Of a stretch of DNA of 58,757 nt, positions 27,762 to 37,574 are shown in pieces. The stretch is from Lachnospiraceae bacterium. Lineage in GTDB: Bacteria; Bacillota; Clostridia; Lachnospirales; Lachnospiraceae. Made by a program: the position numbers and the translations under genes. Position 1 is the first letter of the stretch. Each line of letters starts with the position of its first letter. Below the pieces are notes generated by a model. It was not told the DNA's origin. It made no database searches and worked only from the letters and a program-made list of their open reading frames with translations. The stretch spans positions 1 through 58,757 of the forward strand of contig JAQVHQ010000018.1 of assembly GCA_028696165.1 (NCBI GenBank). Reading direction: 5' to 3'.

Positions 27762-27920
27762 GAGGCATATATCAATGATTTTTTTACATGTGCCTCGCAG
27801 TGCAAGTATAAACGAGGCAGGACATATGATTTTTTTCACATGTGCCTCGCCTCGTAAATTATAATGTATGAATTGTGGTGAAACGAGGCATAAAGTAAAA
27901 ATGTAAATATATATACCTCG
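27762..27920. repeat. Array of three GAGGCA...TGCCTC palindromes
   Basis: Units at 27762-27796 (35 bases) and 27814-27848 (35 bases, arms CGAGGCA/TGCCTCG) share the loop ATGATTTTTTT-ACATG. A shortened third unit lies at 27895-27919 (CGAGGCATA / TATACCTCG, one wobble). Starts are 52 and 81 bases apart. The same family occurs at 9507 and 46589. Confidence 0.7.
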
Positions 27921-27987
27921 ACCAAATAAAAAAGTAAGAAAATCTCAGAAAATGCAAAATCAGGGAGACATTTTATCTTGAAGATAA

Positions 27988-28130
27988 GCCTCCGGCAGCT
28001 TACAGAGCGACTCAGATGTATTATGTCAGCATAGCTGACGAGCCGACTAAGTTTCAATTCGGTCGTTGATTAACAAGTGACACCGGCACTAAGTAACACA
28101 GCAAGTACGCCAAGGCGTACTTGAATAAAT
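27988..28130 (+). repeat. Dispersed intergenic repeat, longest copy (copy 3)
   Basis: About 140 bases. The reverse complement of 46470-46576 aligns along most of it (shared blocks CTCAGATG, CATAGCTG, TTCGGTCGTTG and TTAACAAGT). The 3' end matches 2465-2515 and the 5' end matches 10481-10520. It holds two hairpins, GTCAG-CATAG-CTGAC and AAGTACGCC-AA-GGCGTACTT, whose stems change in a paired way between copies. Confidence 0.62.
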
Positions 28131-28149
28131 TTCATTCGCTTTCCAGAAG

Positions 28150-28258
28150 AAGATATTTGATATATTAGAAACGATTAAATACTAAAACGATTAAAATTAA
28201 ATCAATAAAAAACTAAAACAATAAAAAACTAAAGCGATTAAAGTTAAATCAATAAAAA
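28150..28258. other. AT-rich degenerate direct repeats
   Basis: Loose repeats of AAACTAAAACAATAA and GCGATTAAAGTTAAATC fill the space before the end of the DUF5107 gene. No gene or terminator is visible. Confidence 0.4.
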
Positions 28259-30202
28259 CTATAGTGATTCAAAATTCAATTCATGAGGAACACTTTGTGC
28301 CTTGCCAAATAACTTCTCTGTAACTTCTTTCCAGATAGTCCCCAAAGTATCATCACATTCCCGCAAATCATCCAATACAAAATCATCAGAAAGTAATTTA
28401 TAAGCCTGTTTCTCATGACCAGTGCGCGTAAGTGATGTAATATAACCGAAAGTAAGGCGGGTATTTTCTTTTAAATCTCTGCTCAGGTTTACATAAATCT
28501 TAACCAAAGATTCATATTCTTCACAAGCCAGAAGAATACGGAAGGACTCAATTAGATATGATAAATTGTCTCGCTGATAGGTCAGACCTTTTTCAACATA
28601 GGTTACAGCATCCTTATTTTTGTTGTTCAGAAGGCTGAGAGCGGCTAAAGCTGCATAGGCCCAAGGGTTGTCCTGAAGACGGATAGATGCCAGAAGTTCT
28701 TTCTTTGCAGCGAGATCACGTCTTTTCCATAGATAATAAGCTCCCAGAAGATAATGTGCGTACCAATTGTCCTGATTGACTTTGTCTATACTGTCTCTCA
28801 AGAGGCGATATGATTTCTCGTCAGCGATATAGTCCACAGGTACTTTATTAATCGTGGGAATTGGCAGCTCCCCGGTCTTTATAAAGGTTGTCCACATACG
28901 CTCCTGCTTTGGCTCCATCTGATAGGTAAGATGAGAAGATAGAGGTTGGGCGTGGGCGGCTTTTCTGTTTAAGGCTTCTAAGACACCATAGGGACTGCCT
29001 TCCTGAATCAGAGAAGCAGAATTTTGTAATAGTGATTGGTGAGTCATAAAAGTACCAGACAAATCTCTGTTTTTCATCTCTTGGTTGACATAATCATCAG
29101 CAAGAACACGAAGAGAAGAAAATTCCTGTGCTATATCTTCTGGTTTAAACTGAACAGGTCCATACTGTTCCATCCATTCCCAGGCAGTATGTGGAGCCAT
29201 AGGAATACAGCCATATTGTGTCTTGCCAAGACCAGCCTGGATTTCTACATATCTTCCGGCGTCCTTCGTCAGATATTCCTGCCAGCGGTCTGAACCATCG
29301 TTATTGCCCCAGGAGAATAATTTACGGCTTTTTAAACGGTCGGTGGAGATGTGGAGTAAACCGTATCCGGAATCATTGATGTTCATGATATACTTAGGTG
29401 CATTTTCAGGAATATGGAAGAAATAATCTACCTGCTTTGGTATATCCTGATAGTAAGAAATGTCTACATCATTTACCATAGGAACGGCGGTTTTATAAAC
29501 CTCTTTACCCTGACTGGTGAAAGCTTCACCGGCTGGAACTATGATACGTCCATGGTCATATTCCGGAACGGCCATATTGCTCCACCAGTACATAGGAACC
29601 ACTTCTTTGCTGCTGTTTACGATACGCATGCAGCAGTTTAAAAAATGGTCCTCTTCGCCTAGCCAGAAGTCCATCTGATATTCCACATTGCGAATACGCT
29701 CATATTCGTACATGCGAAGAATCGGTGTGCCATCTTCGTCTTTTAATTGGGCAGTATAAAGAGGTTCTGTTGTAAATGGAGAATGTCCGATTACGCCGAT
29801 ATTCCATTCCACACCTCCGCTGAACCATGCATTACGCACAGCCAGGTTACTGAAACGGATGACATCATTGGTATAAAGCAGATTTTCTCCGGTGGTCTTG
29901 TCGATGAGAGTCCACAGACGTCCGCCCAGCTCAGGGAGAAATTCTGCATAGATATAATCATTTTCCAAAGAGGCAACCCGGTACTCTACCTGTGTCAGAC
30001 TGCGATTGTAGGTTGTATAGTGACGGTAAGGGTAGGAGGTCTTGATTTTTCCGTAGCCTTCATATATTTCATCGCGCTCATCCAGATGGAAATGCATGGA
30101 ATTGTCAGTCATGTGTGAACCTATAAAGTCAGGAATGCAGGACGGCTCGCCCAGCTGGCTAGCTAAAAACTTTTTCTTTTCAAAATTTAAAATCGGTTTC
30201 AT
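28259..30202 (-). CDS. DUF5107 domain protein with C-terminal TPR region
   Basis: A 647-residue cytoplasmic protein. The N-terminal about 350 residues look like the DUF5107 beta-sandwich, which resembles galactose-mutarotase-like folds (EFLPELGGRLWTLIDKTTGENLLYTN, FSGGVEWNIGVIGHSP, PMYWWSNMAVPE). The C-terminal part has TPR-like helical repeats (YAHYLLGAYYLWKRRDLAAKKELL and following). Start at 30202 is chosen because GAGG lies 6 bases upstream; ATG 30220 is also in frame. It follows nagA by 76 bases on the same strand, so it belongs to the nagB-nagA operon. A carbohydrate-active role (mutarotase-like or an unassigned hydrolase) for an amino sugar is inferred only from fold and context. Confidence 0.78.
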   Translation of the reverse strand: MKPILNFEKKKFLASQLGEPSCIPDFIGSHMTDNSMHFHLDERDEIYEGYGKIKTSYPYRHYTTYNRSLTQVEYRVASLENDYIYAEFLPELGGRLWTLIDKTTGENLLYTNDVIRFSNLAVRNAWFSGGVEWNIGVIGHSPFTTEPLYTAQLKDEDGTPILRMYEYERIRNVEYQMDFWLGEEDHFLNCCMRIVNSSKEVVPMYWWSNMAVPEYDHGRIIVPAGEAFTSQGKEVYKTAVPMVNDVDISYYQDIPKQVDYFFHIPENAPKYIMNINDSGYGLLHISTDRLKSRKLFSWGNNDGSDRWQEYLTKDAGRYVEIQAGLGKTQYGCIPMAPHTAWEWMEQYGPVQFKPEDIAQEFSSLRVLADDYVNQEMKNRDLSGTFMTHQSLLQNSASLIQEGSPYGVLEALNRKAAHAQPLSSHLTYQMEPKQERMWTTFIKTGELPIPTINKVPVDYIADEKSYRLLRDSIDKVNQDNWYAHYLLGAYYLWKRRDLAAKKELLASIRLQDNPWAYAALAALSLLNNKNKDAVTYVEKGLTYQRDNLSYLIESFRILLACEEYESLVKIYVNLSRDLKENTRLTFGYITSLTRTGHEKQAYKLLSDDFVLDDLRECDDTLGTIWKEVTEKLFGKAQSVPHELNFESL

Positions 30203-30278
30203 AAATAACCTCGCTTTCATGGAAGCATCATGGAATTAAGCTGCCTGTCCGAGGGATTAAGCAGTTTTTTATAGGATT

Positions 30279-31397
30279 CTATGATAACAGCTGTCCCCGT
30301 AAGATGACGTGTTTCAGGTTTAAATCAGCATCCAGTAAAAGAAGATCGGCATATTTTCCGGGTGTTATACTTCCGCAGGTATCATATAAGCCGACAGCTT
30401 TGGCTGGATTTACAGTGGTTGCGGTGACGGCCTGTTCCAGAGGGATTTCCATCTCTTTTACAGCTACCCTCAGACAGCCCAGTAGATTCGTAGCGGAACC
30501 TGCGATGGTTCCATCTTCCAGTGTTGCGCGGTTGCCGGTTACTTTAACAGGTTGTCCGCCCAGGGCATACAGACCATTGGAAAGTCCGGTAGCCATCATA
30601 CTGTCGCTGATCATGACTACCCGCTCTGGTCCAAACAGCTGAAAAGTAGCACGGACAACAGATGGATGGATATGAATCCCATCACAGATTAACTCCACAT
30701 GCTTCGCTGATTCTGCGGCAGCACCAATAACTCCGGGTGCTCTGTGGGAAAATGGCGGCATGGCATTATATAGGTGGGTGACATGGCAGGCTCCGGATTC
30801 AAAAGCTTCATGGGCAGTATCATAATCTGCAGTGGTGTGAGCCAGCGAGATTGTGACCTGATCTTTTAATGCTTTTATAAATTCCATAGCGCCTGGTTCT
30901 TCAGGTGCTATATCTACTAACTTGATTAATCCTTTTGCAGTCTTTTGTAAATCCAGAAAAAAATCTACATCTGGTTTGTGGATATAGGCTGGATTTTGTG
31001 CACCCTTCTTTTCAAGGGAAATAAATGGTCCCTCCATATTGATACCTGCAAGACGGGAACCTTTTTTGTTTGGAAAGTCAGCAGCAGCCTGAAAGATTGT
31101 CTCAAGACGTTCCTTATCATAGGTCATGCTGGCAGGAACGATGGTGGTTGTACCATTGGCAGATTCATAATCTGCAATAGCCTGTATAGCTTCCTGGGTG
31201 CCGTCACAGAAATCATATCCGTTGCATCCATGGAAATGTATATCGACCAGTCCCGGTATTGCATATAATCCGGAAGCATCTATTATATCAGAACCAGAGT
31301 ATGTAAATGGTGTACAGAAGACTCCATTTTGAATATGAATATTTTCTTTAGAAAAAGTTTGATTCTCTGTAAATACATTTGCATTTTTAATTATCAT
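30279..31397 (-). CDS. nagA: N-acetylglucosamine-6-phosphate deacetylase
   Basis: Amidohydrolase converting GlcNAc-6-P to GlcN-6-P and acetate. Marks are the metal site VDIHFHGCNGYD, the metal-binding Glu in INMEGPFIS, AHTTADYDTAHEAFESGACHVTHLYNAM (seen in parts) and the catalytic Asp in MISDSMMATG. Length 372 residues. It lies 71 bases after nagB with a strong hairpin between them. GGGGAGG precedes the start. Confidence 0.94.
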   Translation of the reverse strand: MIIKNANVFTENQTFSKENIHIQNGVFCTPFTYSGSDIIDASGLYAIPGLVDIHFHGCNGYDFCDGTQEAIQAIADYESANGTTTIVPASMTYDKERLETIFQAAADFPNKKGSRLAGINMEGPFISLEKKGAQNPAYIHKPDVDFFLDLQKTAKGLIKLVDIAPEEPGAMEFIKALKDQVTISLAHTTADYDTAHEAFESGACHVTHLYNAMPPFSHRAPGVIGAAAESAKHVELICDGIHIHPSVVRATFQLFGPERVVMISDSMMATGLSNGLYALGGQPVKVTGNRATLEDGTIAGSATNLLGCLRVAVKEMEIPLEQAVTATTVNPAKAVGLYDTCGSITPGKYADLLLLDADLNLKHVILRGQLLS

Positions 31398-31432
31398 ATG
31401 GAATTACCTCCCCATAAATTCACTTCTCAATA

Positions 31433-31467
31433 TCCAGGAAAAGGTCCCGCAGGACCTTTTTCCAGGA
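31433..31467 (-). terminator. Stem-loop between nagB and nagA
   Basis: TCCAGGAAAAGGTCC and AGGACCTTTTTCCAGGA form a near-perfect stem right after the nagB stop. On the minus strand there is no long T-run after it, so it is likely a partial terminator or an mRNA-processing site that sets nagB above nagA. Confidence 0.55.
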
Positions 31468-31468
31468 A

Positions 31469-32200
31469 TTATAAATTAATTTTAGACAAAGCAGCTGCGT
31501 CGCCGACTAAAGTTACATCATTATGCATCTGCAGAATAGAAGCCGGTACAGATGGGGTAACTGGCCCAAAAAATGCGCGTTTTACGATATCTGCTTTTCC
31601 TTCTCCATTTACAACAACCAGAATCTTCTTCGCCTGCATAATCGTTTTGATTCCCATGGTATATGCCTGTGTAGGAACTTCTTCTTTGGTTGCGAAGAAT
31701 CTTGCGTTGGCATCGATGGTGCTCTGGGTCAGATTTACACAGTGGGTTACTGTCTCAAAAGCTTCTTCCGGTTCATTAAATCCGATGTGTCCATTATTTC
31801 CCAGGCCTAAAAGCTGTAAATCCACACCGCCCAGACTGTGAATGAGATCTTCATAACGTTGGCACTCTACTGCGCTGTCAGGTTCCATTCCGTTAGGAAC
31901 ATGTGTCTGGTCAGGGTTAATATTTACCCTGTCGAACAGGTGCTTGTGCATGAAATAGTAGTAACTCTGATCACTGTCATGGGAAAGGCCTTTGTATTCA
32001 TCAAGATTTACAGAGGTGACAGCTGAGAAATCCAGGTCCCCCTTCTGATACCATTCCACAAGCTGGTCATAGGTTCCAATTGGTGTGGAACCAGTCGCAA
32101 GCCCCAGTACGCAATTTGGTTTCATGATCACCTGTGCGGAAATAATATTTGCCGCTTTCCTGCTCATATCTTTATAGTCTGTTGCTTTGTAAATAACCAT
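31469..32200 (-). CDS. nagB: Glucosamine-6-phosphate deaminase
   Basis: Converts GlcN-6-P to fructose-6-P and ammonia. Length 243 residues. Marks are LGLATGSTPIGTYDQLV, VNLDEYKGL with the catalytic Asp, and LGLGNNGHIGFNEP with the ring-opening His. AAGGAGG lies before the start. It is the first gene of the minus-strand unit nagB-nagA-DUF5107 and is transcribed away from the GH112 gene across a 220-base shared promoter region. Confidence 0.95.
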   Translation of the reverse strand: MVIYKATDYKDMSRKAANIISAQVIMKPNCVLGLATGSTPIGTYDQLVEWYQKGDLDFSAVTSVNLDEYKGLSHDSDQSYYYFMHKHLFDRVNINPDQTHVPNGMEPDSAVECQRYEDLIHSLGGVDLQLLGLGNNGHIGFNEPEEAFETVTHCVNLTQSTIDANARFFATKEEVPTQAYTMGIKTIMQAKKILVVVNGEGKADIVKRAFFGPVTPSVPASILQMHNDVTLVGDAAALSKINL

Positions 32201-32332
32201 AATTAAAACCCTCCTTAGATAGTATATGCCGATAAAGTAATTGTTATAGTCAATGTAACAAAAACAAAATTAAAATACAATATGTGCAAATGAAAAGAAC
32301 TGATAAGATAAAAAAAAGAGTGGATAGTGCTA

Positions 32333-32361
32333 TTGTGAAAAGGTGATATCTTGATTATACT
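32333..32361 (+). promoter_or_regulatory. Promoter of the GH112 phosphorylase gene
   Basis: TTGTGA (32333-32338), a 17-base spacer and TATACT (32356-32361), about 60 bases before the GH112 start and within the divergent nagB/GH112 region. Confidence 0.6.
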
Positions 32362-32420
32362 AACAGTAATATATGAGAAATAAAACATGGCAATAATGCG
32401 CGAAAAGACGGAGGTAAAAA

Positions 32421-34583
32421 ATGGGAAAAACAAAAGGAAGACTGACCCTGCCAAGTGAATCAAACTTTTTAGAACAGACTAAGGAAATCATCGACCGCTG
32501 GGGTGCAGATGCACTTCGTGACAGCGACGGAACAAAGCTTGATGACGACATTAAAAACCTGGATGCAAAGATTTATACGACGTATTTCGTAGCCAGAGGA
32601 CATAATGAATTCGCAAAAGAACATATGGAAGAATGTCAGCAGCTGTATCTGATGTCAAAGCACTGCACAGCTTTTGAGAAAGAAACCAGCATCTCCTTTA
32701 TGGATGGCTATTTCCAGGAACAGGTGATTCCGGATTATATTCATGACCCGAAGAAATGGTGGGAAGTCATCGACCGTACAACCAGTGAAGTCGTACCGGT
32801 AGACGAGTGGGAACTTGACTCTAAGCTGCATCAGGTAGTATTAAAAAAGGCAGAAGAATTCCATGAATACACCGTGTCCTTCCTGGTATATGCTATCTGG
32901 GATCCAACTCAGATGTATAATCATATCACCAACGATTGGGGTGACAAGCCTCACGAAATTCCTTTTGATGTAAGACAGGAAGCTTCCGGAACATTTGCAA
33001 AAGAATATCTGAAAGACTGGCTGGTGAAGAATCCTTCTACAGATGTCGTTCGATTTACTACTTTCTTCTATCATTTTACCCTGGTGTTTAATTCGGAGCG
33101 CAAGGAAAAATTCGTGGACTGGTTTGGCTATGGTGCAACCGTATCGGTAAAAGCTTTGGAAGAATTCGAGCAGGAGTATGGCTATGCACTTCGTCCGGAG
33201 GATATCGTAGATAACGGATATTATAATTCCACATTCAAAGTGCCTACCAGACGCTACCGCGATTATATGGACTTTATCCAGCGCTTTGTGGCGAAGAAAG
33301 CAAAGGAATTAGTGGAGATTACGCATGAAGCAGGAAGAGAAGCGGTGATGTTCTTAGGTGATAACTGGATAGGAACAGAACCATATGGCCCTTATTTTGA
33401 AGACATAGGACTGGATGCTGTGGCCGGAAGTGTAGGCGGCGGAGCAACTCTTCGACTTATTTCCGATATACCACATGTAAAATATACCGAGGGTAGATTC
33501 CTGCCATATTTCTTCCCGGATACCTTCTATGAGGGAAATGATCCTTGTATTGAGGCGAATGAAAACTGGCTGTGTGCAAGAAGAGCAATCATGAGAAAAC
33601 CGGTTGACAGAATCGGCTACGGCGGCTACTTGAGTCTGGCTTACAAATTTCCGAAATTTGTGGACTATGTGGAAGAACTGGCAGATGAATTCCGTCTTAT
33701 TTACGATAATATCAATAACAGTAAGCCTTACTGTGGATTAAAAGTTGCCATCTTAAATTCCTGGGGTAAGCTGCGCTCATGGCAGACTTATATGGTGGCA
33801 CATGCACTGTGGTATAAGCAGACATACACCTATTTTGGTATCTTGGAAGCATTAAGCGGAGCCAGTGTGGATGTAAGCTTCATAAGCTTCGATGATATTC
33901 GTGAACATGGAGTTCCGGAAGATATCGATGTCATCATTAATGCAGGCGATGCGGAGACTGCATTCTCCGGTGGAAGTGAGTGGGAAGATACGAAGCTGGT
34001 AACTACCATCCGCAAGTGGGTATATGAAGGCGGCGGATTTGTAGGCGTGGGAGAGCCAAGTGCTGTTCACAAGGGCGGACATTTCTTCCAGCTGTATGAT
34101 GTGCTGGGTGTGGATAAGGAACTTGGATTTACCTTATCAACAGATAAATATTATACAACAGCCTGCGAGAAGCACTTTATCACAGAAGGAAGAGACGAAG
34201 CGTATGATTTTGGTGAAGGCATGAAGAATGTCTATGCGCTGGATGCAGATACTGAGATTATCGAATTCTCCAACCATGAAGTATATATGGCAGCACACGC
34301 ATATGGCAAGGGCCGCGGTGTCTATATCGCAGGACTTCCATACAGCCAGGAGAATACCAGACTGCTTATGCGCAGTATGTTCTATGCTGCTAAGCAGGAA
34401 GAAAATCTGGAGAAATGGTATGCGGATAATATCTTCTGTGAGGTACATGCGTATCCGGAGACTGGGAAGTATGCGATTGTAAATAACTCATCAAAGGAAC
34501 AGGTTACGAAGGTGTTTGATGGAGAGGGGAATTGCGAGGAGGTTGTAATGGCGCCATCTGCAATTCTTTGGCAGGAGATTTAA
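32421..34583 (+). CDS. GH112 1,3-beta-galactosyl-N-acetylhexosamine phosphorylase (lacto-N-biose/galacto-N-biose phosphorylase)
   Basis: Phosphorolyses Gal-beta-1,3-GlcNAc or Gal-beta-1,3-GalNAc to galactose-1-phosphate and the free N-acetylhexosamine in the cytoplasm. Length 720 residues, normal for the family. Clear family blocks are GRLTLPSESNFLEQTKEII, GDNWIGTEPYG (Asp314, the position expected for the catalytic acid), GRFLPYFFPDTFYEG and DRIGYGGYLSLAYKFP. GGAGG precedes the start. The nag genes next door and nahK about 11 kb away supply the next steps, so together they use milk or mucin disaccharides. Confidence 0.95.
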   Translation: MGKTKGRLTLPSESNFLEQTKEIIDRWGADALRDSDGTKLDDDIKNLDAKIYTTYFVARGHNEFAKEHMEECQQLYLMSKHCTAFEKETSISFMDGYFQEQVIPDYIHDPKKWWEVIDRTTSEVVPVDEWELDSKLHQVVLKKAEEFHEYTVSFLVYAIWDPTQMYNHITNDWGDKPHEIPFDVRQEASGTFAKEYLKDWLVKNPSTDVVRFTTFFYHFTLVFNSERKEKFVDWFGYGATVSVKALEEFEQEYGYALRPEDIVDNGYYNSTFKVPTRRYRDYMDFIQRFVAKKAKELVEITHEAGREAVMFLGDNWIGTEPYGPYFEDIGLDAVAGSVGGGATLRLISDIPHVKYTEGRFLPYFFPDTFYEGNDPCIEANENWLCARRAIMRKPVDRIGYGGYLSLAYKFPKFVDYVEELADEFRLIYDNINNSKPYCGLKVAILNSWGKLRSWQTYMVAHALWYKQTYTYFGILEALSGASVDVSFISFDDIREHGVPEDIDVIINAGDAETAFSGGSEWEDTKLVTTIRKWVYEGGGFVGVGEPSAVHKGGHFFQLYDVLGVDKELGFTLSTDKYYTTACEKHFITEGRDEAYDFGEGMKNVYALDADTEIIEFSNHEVYMAAHAYGKGRGVYIAGLPYSQENTRLLMRSMFYAAKQEENLEKWYADNIFCEVHAYPETGKYAIVNNSSKEQVTKVFDGEGNCEEVVMAPSAILWQEI

Positions 34584-34660
34584 ACATTAGTGCTATTGAG
34601 CAAGAAATGTTTGCATTTGAAGTATGGAAACTTATAAAAATATAAAGTATAACTTAAATG

Positions 34661-34704
34661 AAAGATGTCAAAACAGTTAAATTAAAGTTTTTGACATCTT
34701 TTTT
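34661..34704 (+). terminator. Intrinsic terminator after the GH112 gene
   Basis: AAAGATGTCAAAA pairs with TTTTTGACATCTTT and is followed by a T-run. It separates the GH112 gene from the two-component system. Confidence 0.85.
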
Positions 34705-34790
34705 ATTGCTTTTTTAGCTGCATATGTTTACAACTTTGAAACATCTATGTGTTAGTATTAAAAAAAGGACGTTTAAGGAGGAAACTGAGG

Positions 34791-35444
34791 ATGAATCAAA
34801 TATTGATTGTAGAAGATGAAAAATACATTAGTGACCTCATTGCAATGAACATGGAAATGATAGGATACAAATATATACAGGTCTATGATGGAAAAAGTGC
34901 AGAGGAATTGGTAGGAAAAAGAACCATTGACTTAGTATTACTGGATATTATGATACCGGAAAAAAGTGGATATGATATCTTGCCAGCTTTTATCAAAGCA
35001 AAAATACCAGTTATATTTTTAACCGCTAAAAATGAAAAAACAGATATTGTAAAGGGGTTAAGAGCAGGTGCGGATGATTATATTACAAAACCATTTGACC
35101 AGATTGAACTGCTTGCTCGAATAGATGCGGTATTGAGGCGCTGTGGAAAATTAAATAAAGAAGTGGAGATAGAGGATGTGCGAATTTCTTATGATTGTAG
35201 GAAAGTTTATCGACAGGGGACAGAGGTTGAATTCACGTCAAAAGAATATCAACTGTTAGAAACATTAGTTCAAAATCAAAATATCGCACTAAGCCGTGAA
35301 AAACTTCTTGAAATTGTGTGGGGATATGATTATGTGGGAGATACGAGAACAGTGGACGTGCATATTCAAAGGATTCGAAAAAAATTAGGCTGGGAGCAAA
35401 GAATATCAACTGTATACAAATATGGATATAGGGTGGAGATTTAA
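34791..35444 (+). CDS. OmpR/PhoB-family response regulator
   Basis: DNA-binding response regulator of 217 residues. Receiver domain residues 1-115 have the acidic pair VEDEK, phosphoacceptor Asp52 in LVLLDIMIPE and the Lys in YITKPFD. The winged helix (about 125-217) has SREKLLEIVWGYDYVGDTRT and VHIQRIRKKLG. ATG 34791 has AAGGAGG 10 bases upstream. The kinase gene starts 3 bases after its stop, so the two form a pair. Confidence 0.93.
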   Translation: MNQILIVEDEKYISDLIAMNMEMIGYKYIQVYDGKSAEELVGKRTIDLVLLDIMIPEKSGYDILPAFIKAKIPVIFLTAKNEKTDIVKGLRAGADDYITKPFDQIELLARIDAVLRRCGKLNKEVEIEDVRISYDCRKVYRQGTEVEFTSKEYQLLETLVQNQNIALSREKLLEIVWGYDYVGDTRTVDVHIQRIRKKLGWEQRISTVYKYGYRVEI

Positions 35445-35447
35445 TAT

Positions 35448-36833
35448 ATGAAATTATGGAAAAAAATATTTCTTCTTATATTTTTTATAGGAGTTTTCTG
35501 CATTGGTATCAATGACTATATTCTGGTGGAACAGCAGCATAAGAAGAATGTAGAACAAATGCAGGAACACGTTCTGTCAGAATTTCAATTGTTTTATGAA
35601 AATTATCAGGATTCTGCCGGTGCTTTCTTATATCCGGAAAAGGTTGTTGACAGATATGTGTATGGTAATTCGGATGTAGAGGCGGCTCTATATGAGGAAA
35701 ATGATTATGTATATAATTCTGAGAGTCGTTTTGCAGCAGATTATGAGTCTTTATTGTCAGTTGAGAAGAACGAAAGAAGGGTAAAGATTTTCAATGAGGA
35801 AGGGAAATATTATCTGGCAGCGGCAGGGGTGCTGAATGATGAGCGTAATATGATATTGATTTATACACGCGATATCAGTCAAATTTATGAGAATCGCAGA
35901 GACCATTATGGACAGTCTGTAATACTGCTGGTTATTATGGCGGTATTTCTTATGATTATTGCATATGTGTTTTCAAGATGGATAACCAAACCAATAAAGA
36001 AATTAGTTAATAATATTTCTGGCATTTCAAAGGGGGATTTTAACTTAGAATTTAATGTAAAAGAATCTGAGGATGAGATAGGGGAAGTAGAGATTGCGTT
36101 ATCACGTATGCAGTCGGAATTGCGAAAACGTGAAGAGGATTTAGAGCTGGAAGCAAGGAATAGACAAAGGTTTATTAATGGATTTACCCATGAGATGAAT
36201 ACTCCACTAACTAGCGTGGAAGGTTATTCGCAGATGTTAAGAAGTGCTAAGCTGACAAAGGAACAGGAAGTGAATGCGCTGGACTGCATCATTGCGGAAA
36301 CAAGACGTTTACAAATTCTGTATGAAAAGATGAAACAACTATGTTTAATACCTGAAGAAGAACTTCTCATAGAGAACGTAAATCTTGCAGAACTCTGTGA
36401 GGAGATAAAACAGGAATTAAAATGTCAGCTGGAAGAAAAACAGATTACGATTATTACAGAAATGGAAACAAAAGAAATTCAGACAGATCGGGAATTTTTG
36501 AGAATTGTGTTATCTAATGTGCTTCGAAACAGCATTATTTATTCAGAATTAGATAAAAAAATAGTAATTGAAAGCCAAAGGGCAGAGTCAGGAATTGTTG
36601 TGTTGATATCGGATGAAGGAAATGGAATTCCGCAGGAAAAACTTCAAAATATCATGGAGGCATTTTTCCGGGTAGATAAATCCCGAAGCAGAAAGACAGG
36701 CGGGATGGGCCTGGGGCTTACAATTATTGCACAGATTATGGAAAAATTAGGTGGTGAGATTTCTATAGAATCTGAAGTAAAAAAAGGAACAACTGTTAAG
36801 CTGATATTTTACAACTTGGCAACAACTCTGTGA
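35448..36833 (+). CDS. Membrane sensor histidine kinase
   Basis: Partner of the regulator upstream. Two membrane segments (residues about 5-25 and 160-180) flank an extracellular sensor of about 130 residues with no recognised fold. A HAMP domain follows (SRWITKPIKKLVNNISG). The phosphoacceptor is His248 in GFTHEMNTPLTS, the N box is VLSNVLRNSIIYSE, the G boxes are SDEGNGIP and GGMGLGLTI. Length 461 residues. The signal may come from, or act on, the exported proteins encoded just downstream. Confidence 0.92.
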   Translation: MKLWKKIFLLIFFIGVFCIGINDYILVEQQHKKNVEQMQEHVLSEFQLFYENYQDSAGAFLYPEKVVDRYVYGNSDVEAALYEENDYVYNSESRFAADYESLLSVEKNERRVKIFNEEGKYYLAAAGVLNDERNMILIYTRDISQIYENRRDHYGQSVILLVIMAVFLMIIAYVFSRWITKPIKKLVNNISGISKGDFNLEFNVKESEDEIGEVEIALSRMQSELRKREEDLELEARNRQRFINGFTHEMNTPLTSVEGYSQMLRSAKLTKEQEVNALDCIIAETRRLQILYEKMKQLCLIPEEELLIENVNLAELCEEIKQELKCQLEEKQITIITEMETKEIQTDREFLRIVLSNVLRNSIIYSELDKKIVIESQRAESGIVVLISDEGNGIPQEKLQNIMEAFFRVDKSRSRKTGGMGLGLTIIAQIMEKLGGEISIESEVKKGTTVKLIFYNLATTL

Positions 36834-36896
36834 TATGCAGGTGATATGGATTTGATAATATTTACCTACCAAATAAAGAAGGAAGGAGGGACTTCC

Positions 36897-37574
36897 ATGA
36901 GGCAGGTATGCAGACTGATTGTAATAGTCAGCATTATATTACTGGCTGGCTGCGGAAAGAATATAGAAAATAGCACCGTGACAATAGTTGAACCTCAGAA
37001 AGAAAATGGCAATGATAATACGGTTATAGATGAGAGCGTGGCGGAAAGTACAAATTCGGAATATAGGAATGTAGAAATCTTAAATATAGATGAAAGCAAA
37101 GAGAATGTTGCTTTCGTGCGATATGATAGATTAGAAATGCCATTTCCGTATACCATATGGTATGATTACTCACTTTTTCAATTGAGTGTAAGCAGTGCTG
37201 ATGATTCTTATTATGAAGACTATCTGATGTATCTGCCGGATAGGCCAAGAGACACTACGAAGATAGAAACTATTCCAGGCATAAAAATCTGTTATACAAA
37301 AGGATTGTCAATGACAGACTATATGGATAAATTGTTATCAGATAAAAATAAGACTAGTATATGGGAAACGAGAGATTCCATCGGAGATAGGGAATGCAAA
37401 CGAGTTGAGTATATACAGGATGGAAATACGATAACAGAGTACCTGGTTGAATCTGATGGATTGTGGATTTGCAAAGTTTCTATGAATGAAAATCGAAACC
37501 GGGGATTGGCGAATCGGATGGATTATATGGTTCAGTCTATTGAATTGTCAGGGGAAGAAAAAAATGATAAATAA
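36897..37574 (+). CDS. Lipoprotein of unknown function
   Basis: A 225-residue exported lipoprotein: signal sequence with lipobox LLAGC, then an acidic Asn/Ser-rich spacer and a domain of about 170 residues with no family I recognise. AAGGAGGG lies 8 bases before ATG 36897. It starts 63 bases after the kinase and overlaps the next gene by 11 bases, so it belongs to the two-component operon. It could be a sensor accessory or a target. Confidence 0.75.
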   Translation: MRQVCRLIVIVSIILLAGCGKNIENSTVTIVEPQKENGNDNTVIDESVAESTNSEYRNVEILNIDESKENVAFVRYDRLEMPFPYTIWYDYSLFQLSVSSADDSYYEDYLMYLPDRPRDTTKIETIPGIKICYTKGLSMTDYMDKLLSDKNKTSIWETRDSIGDRECKRVEYIQDGNTITEYLVESDGLWICKVSMNENRNRGLANRMDYMVQSIELSGEEKNDK

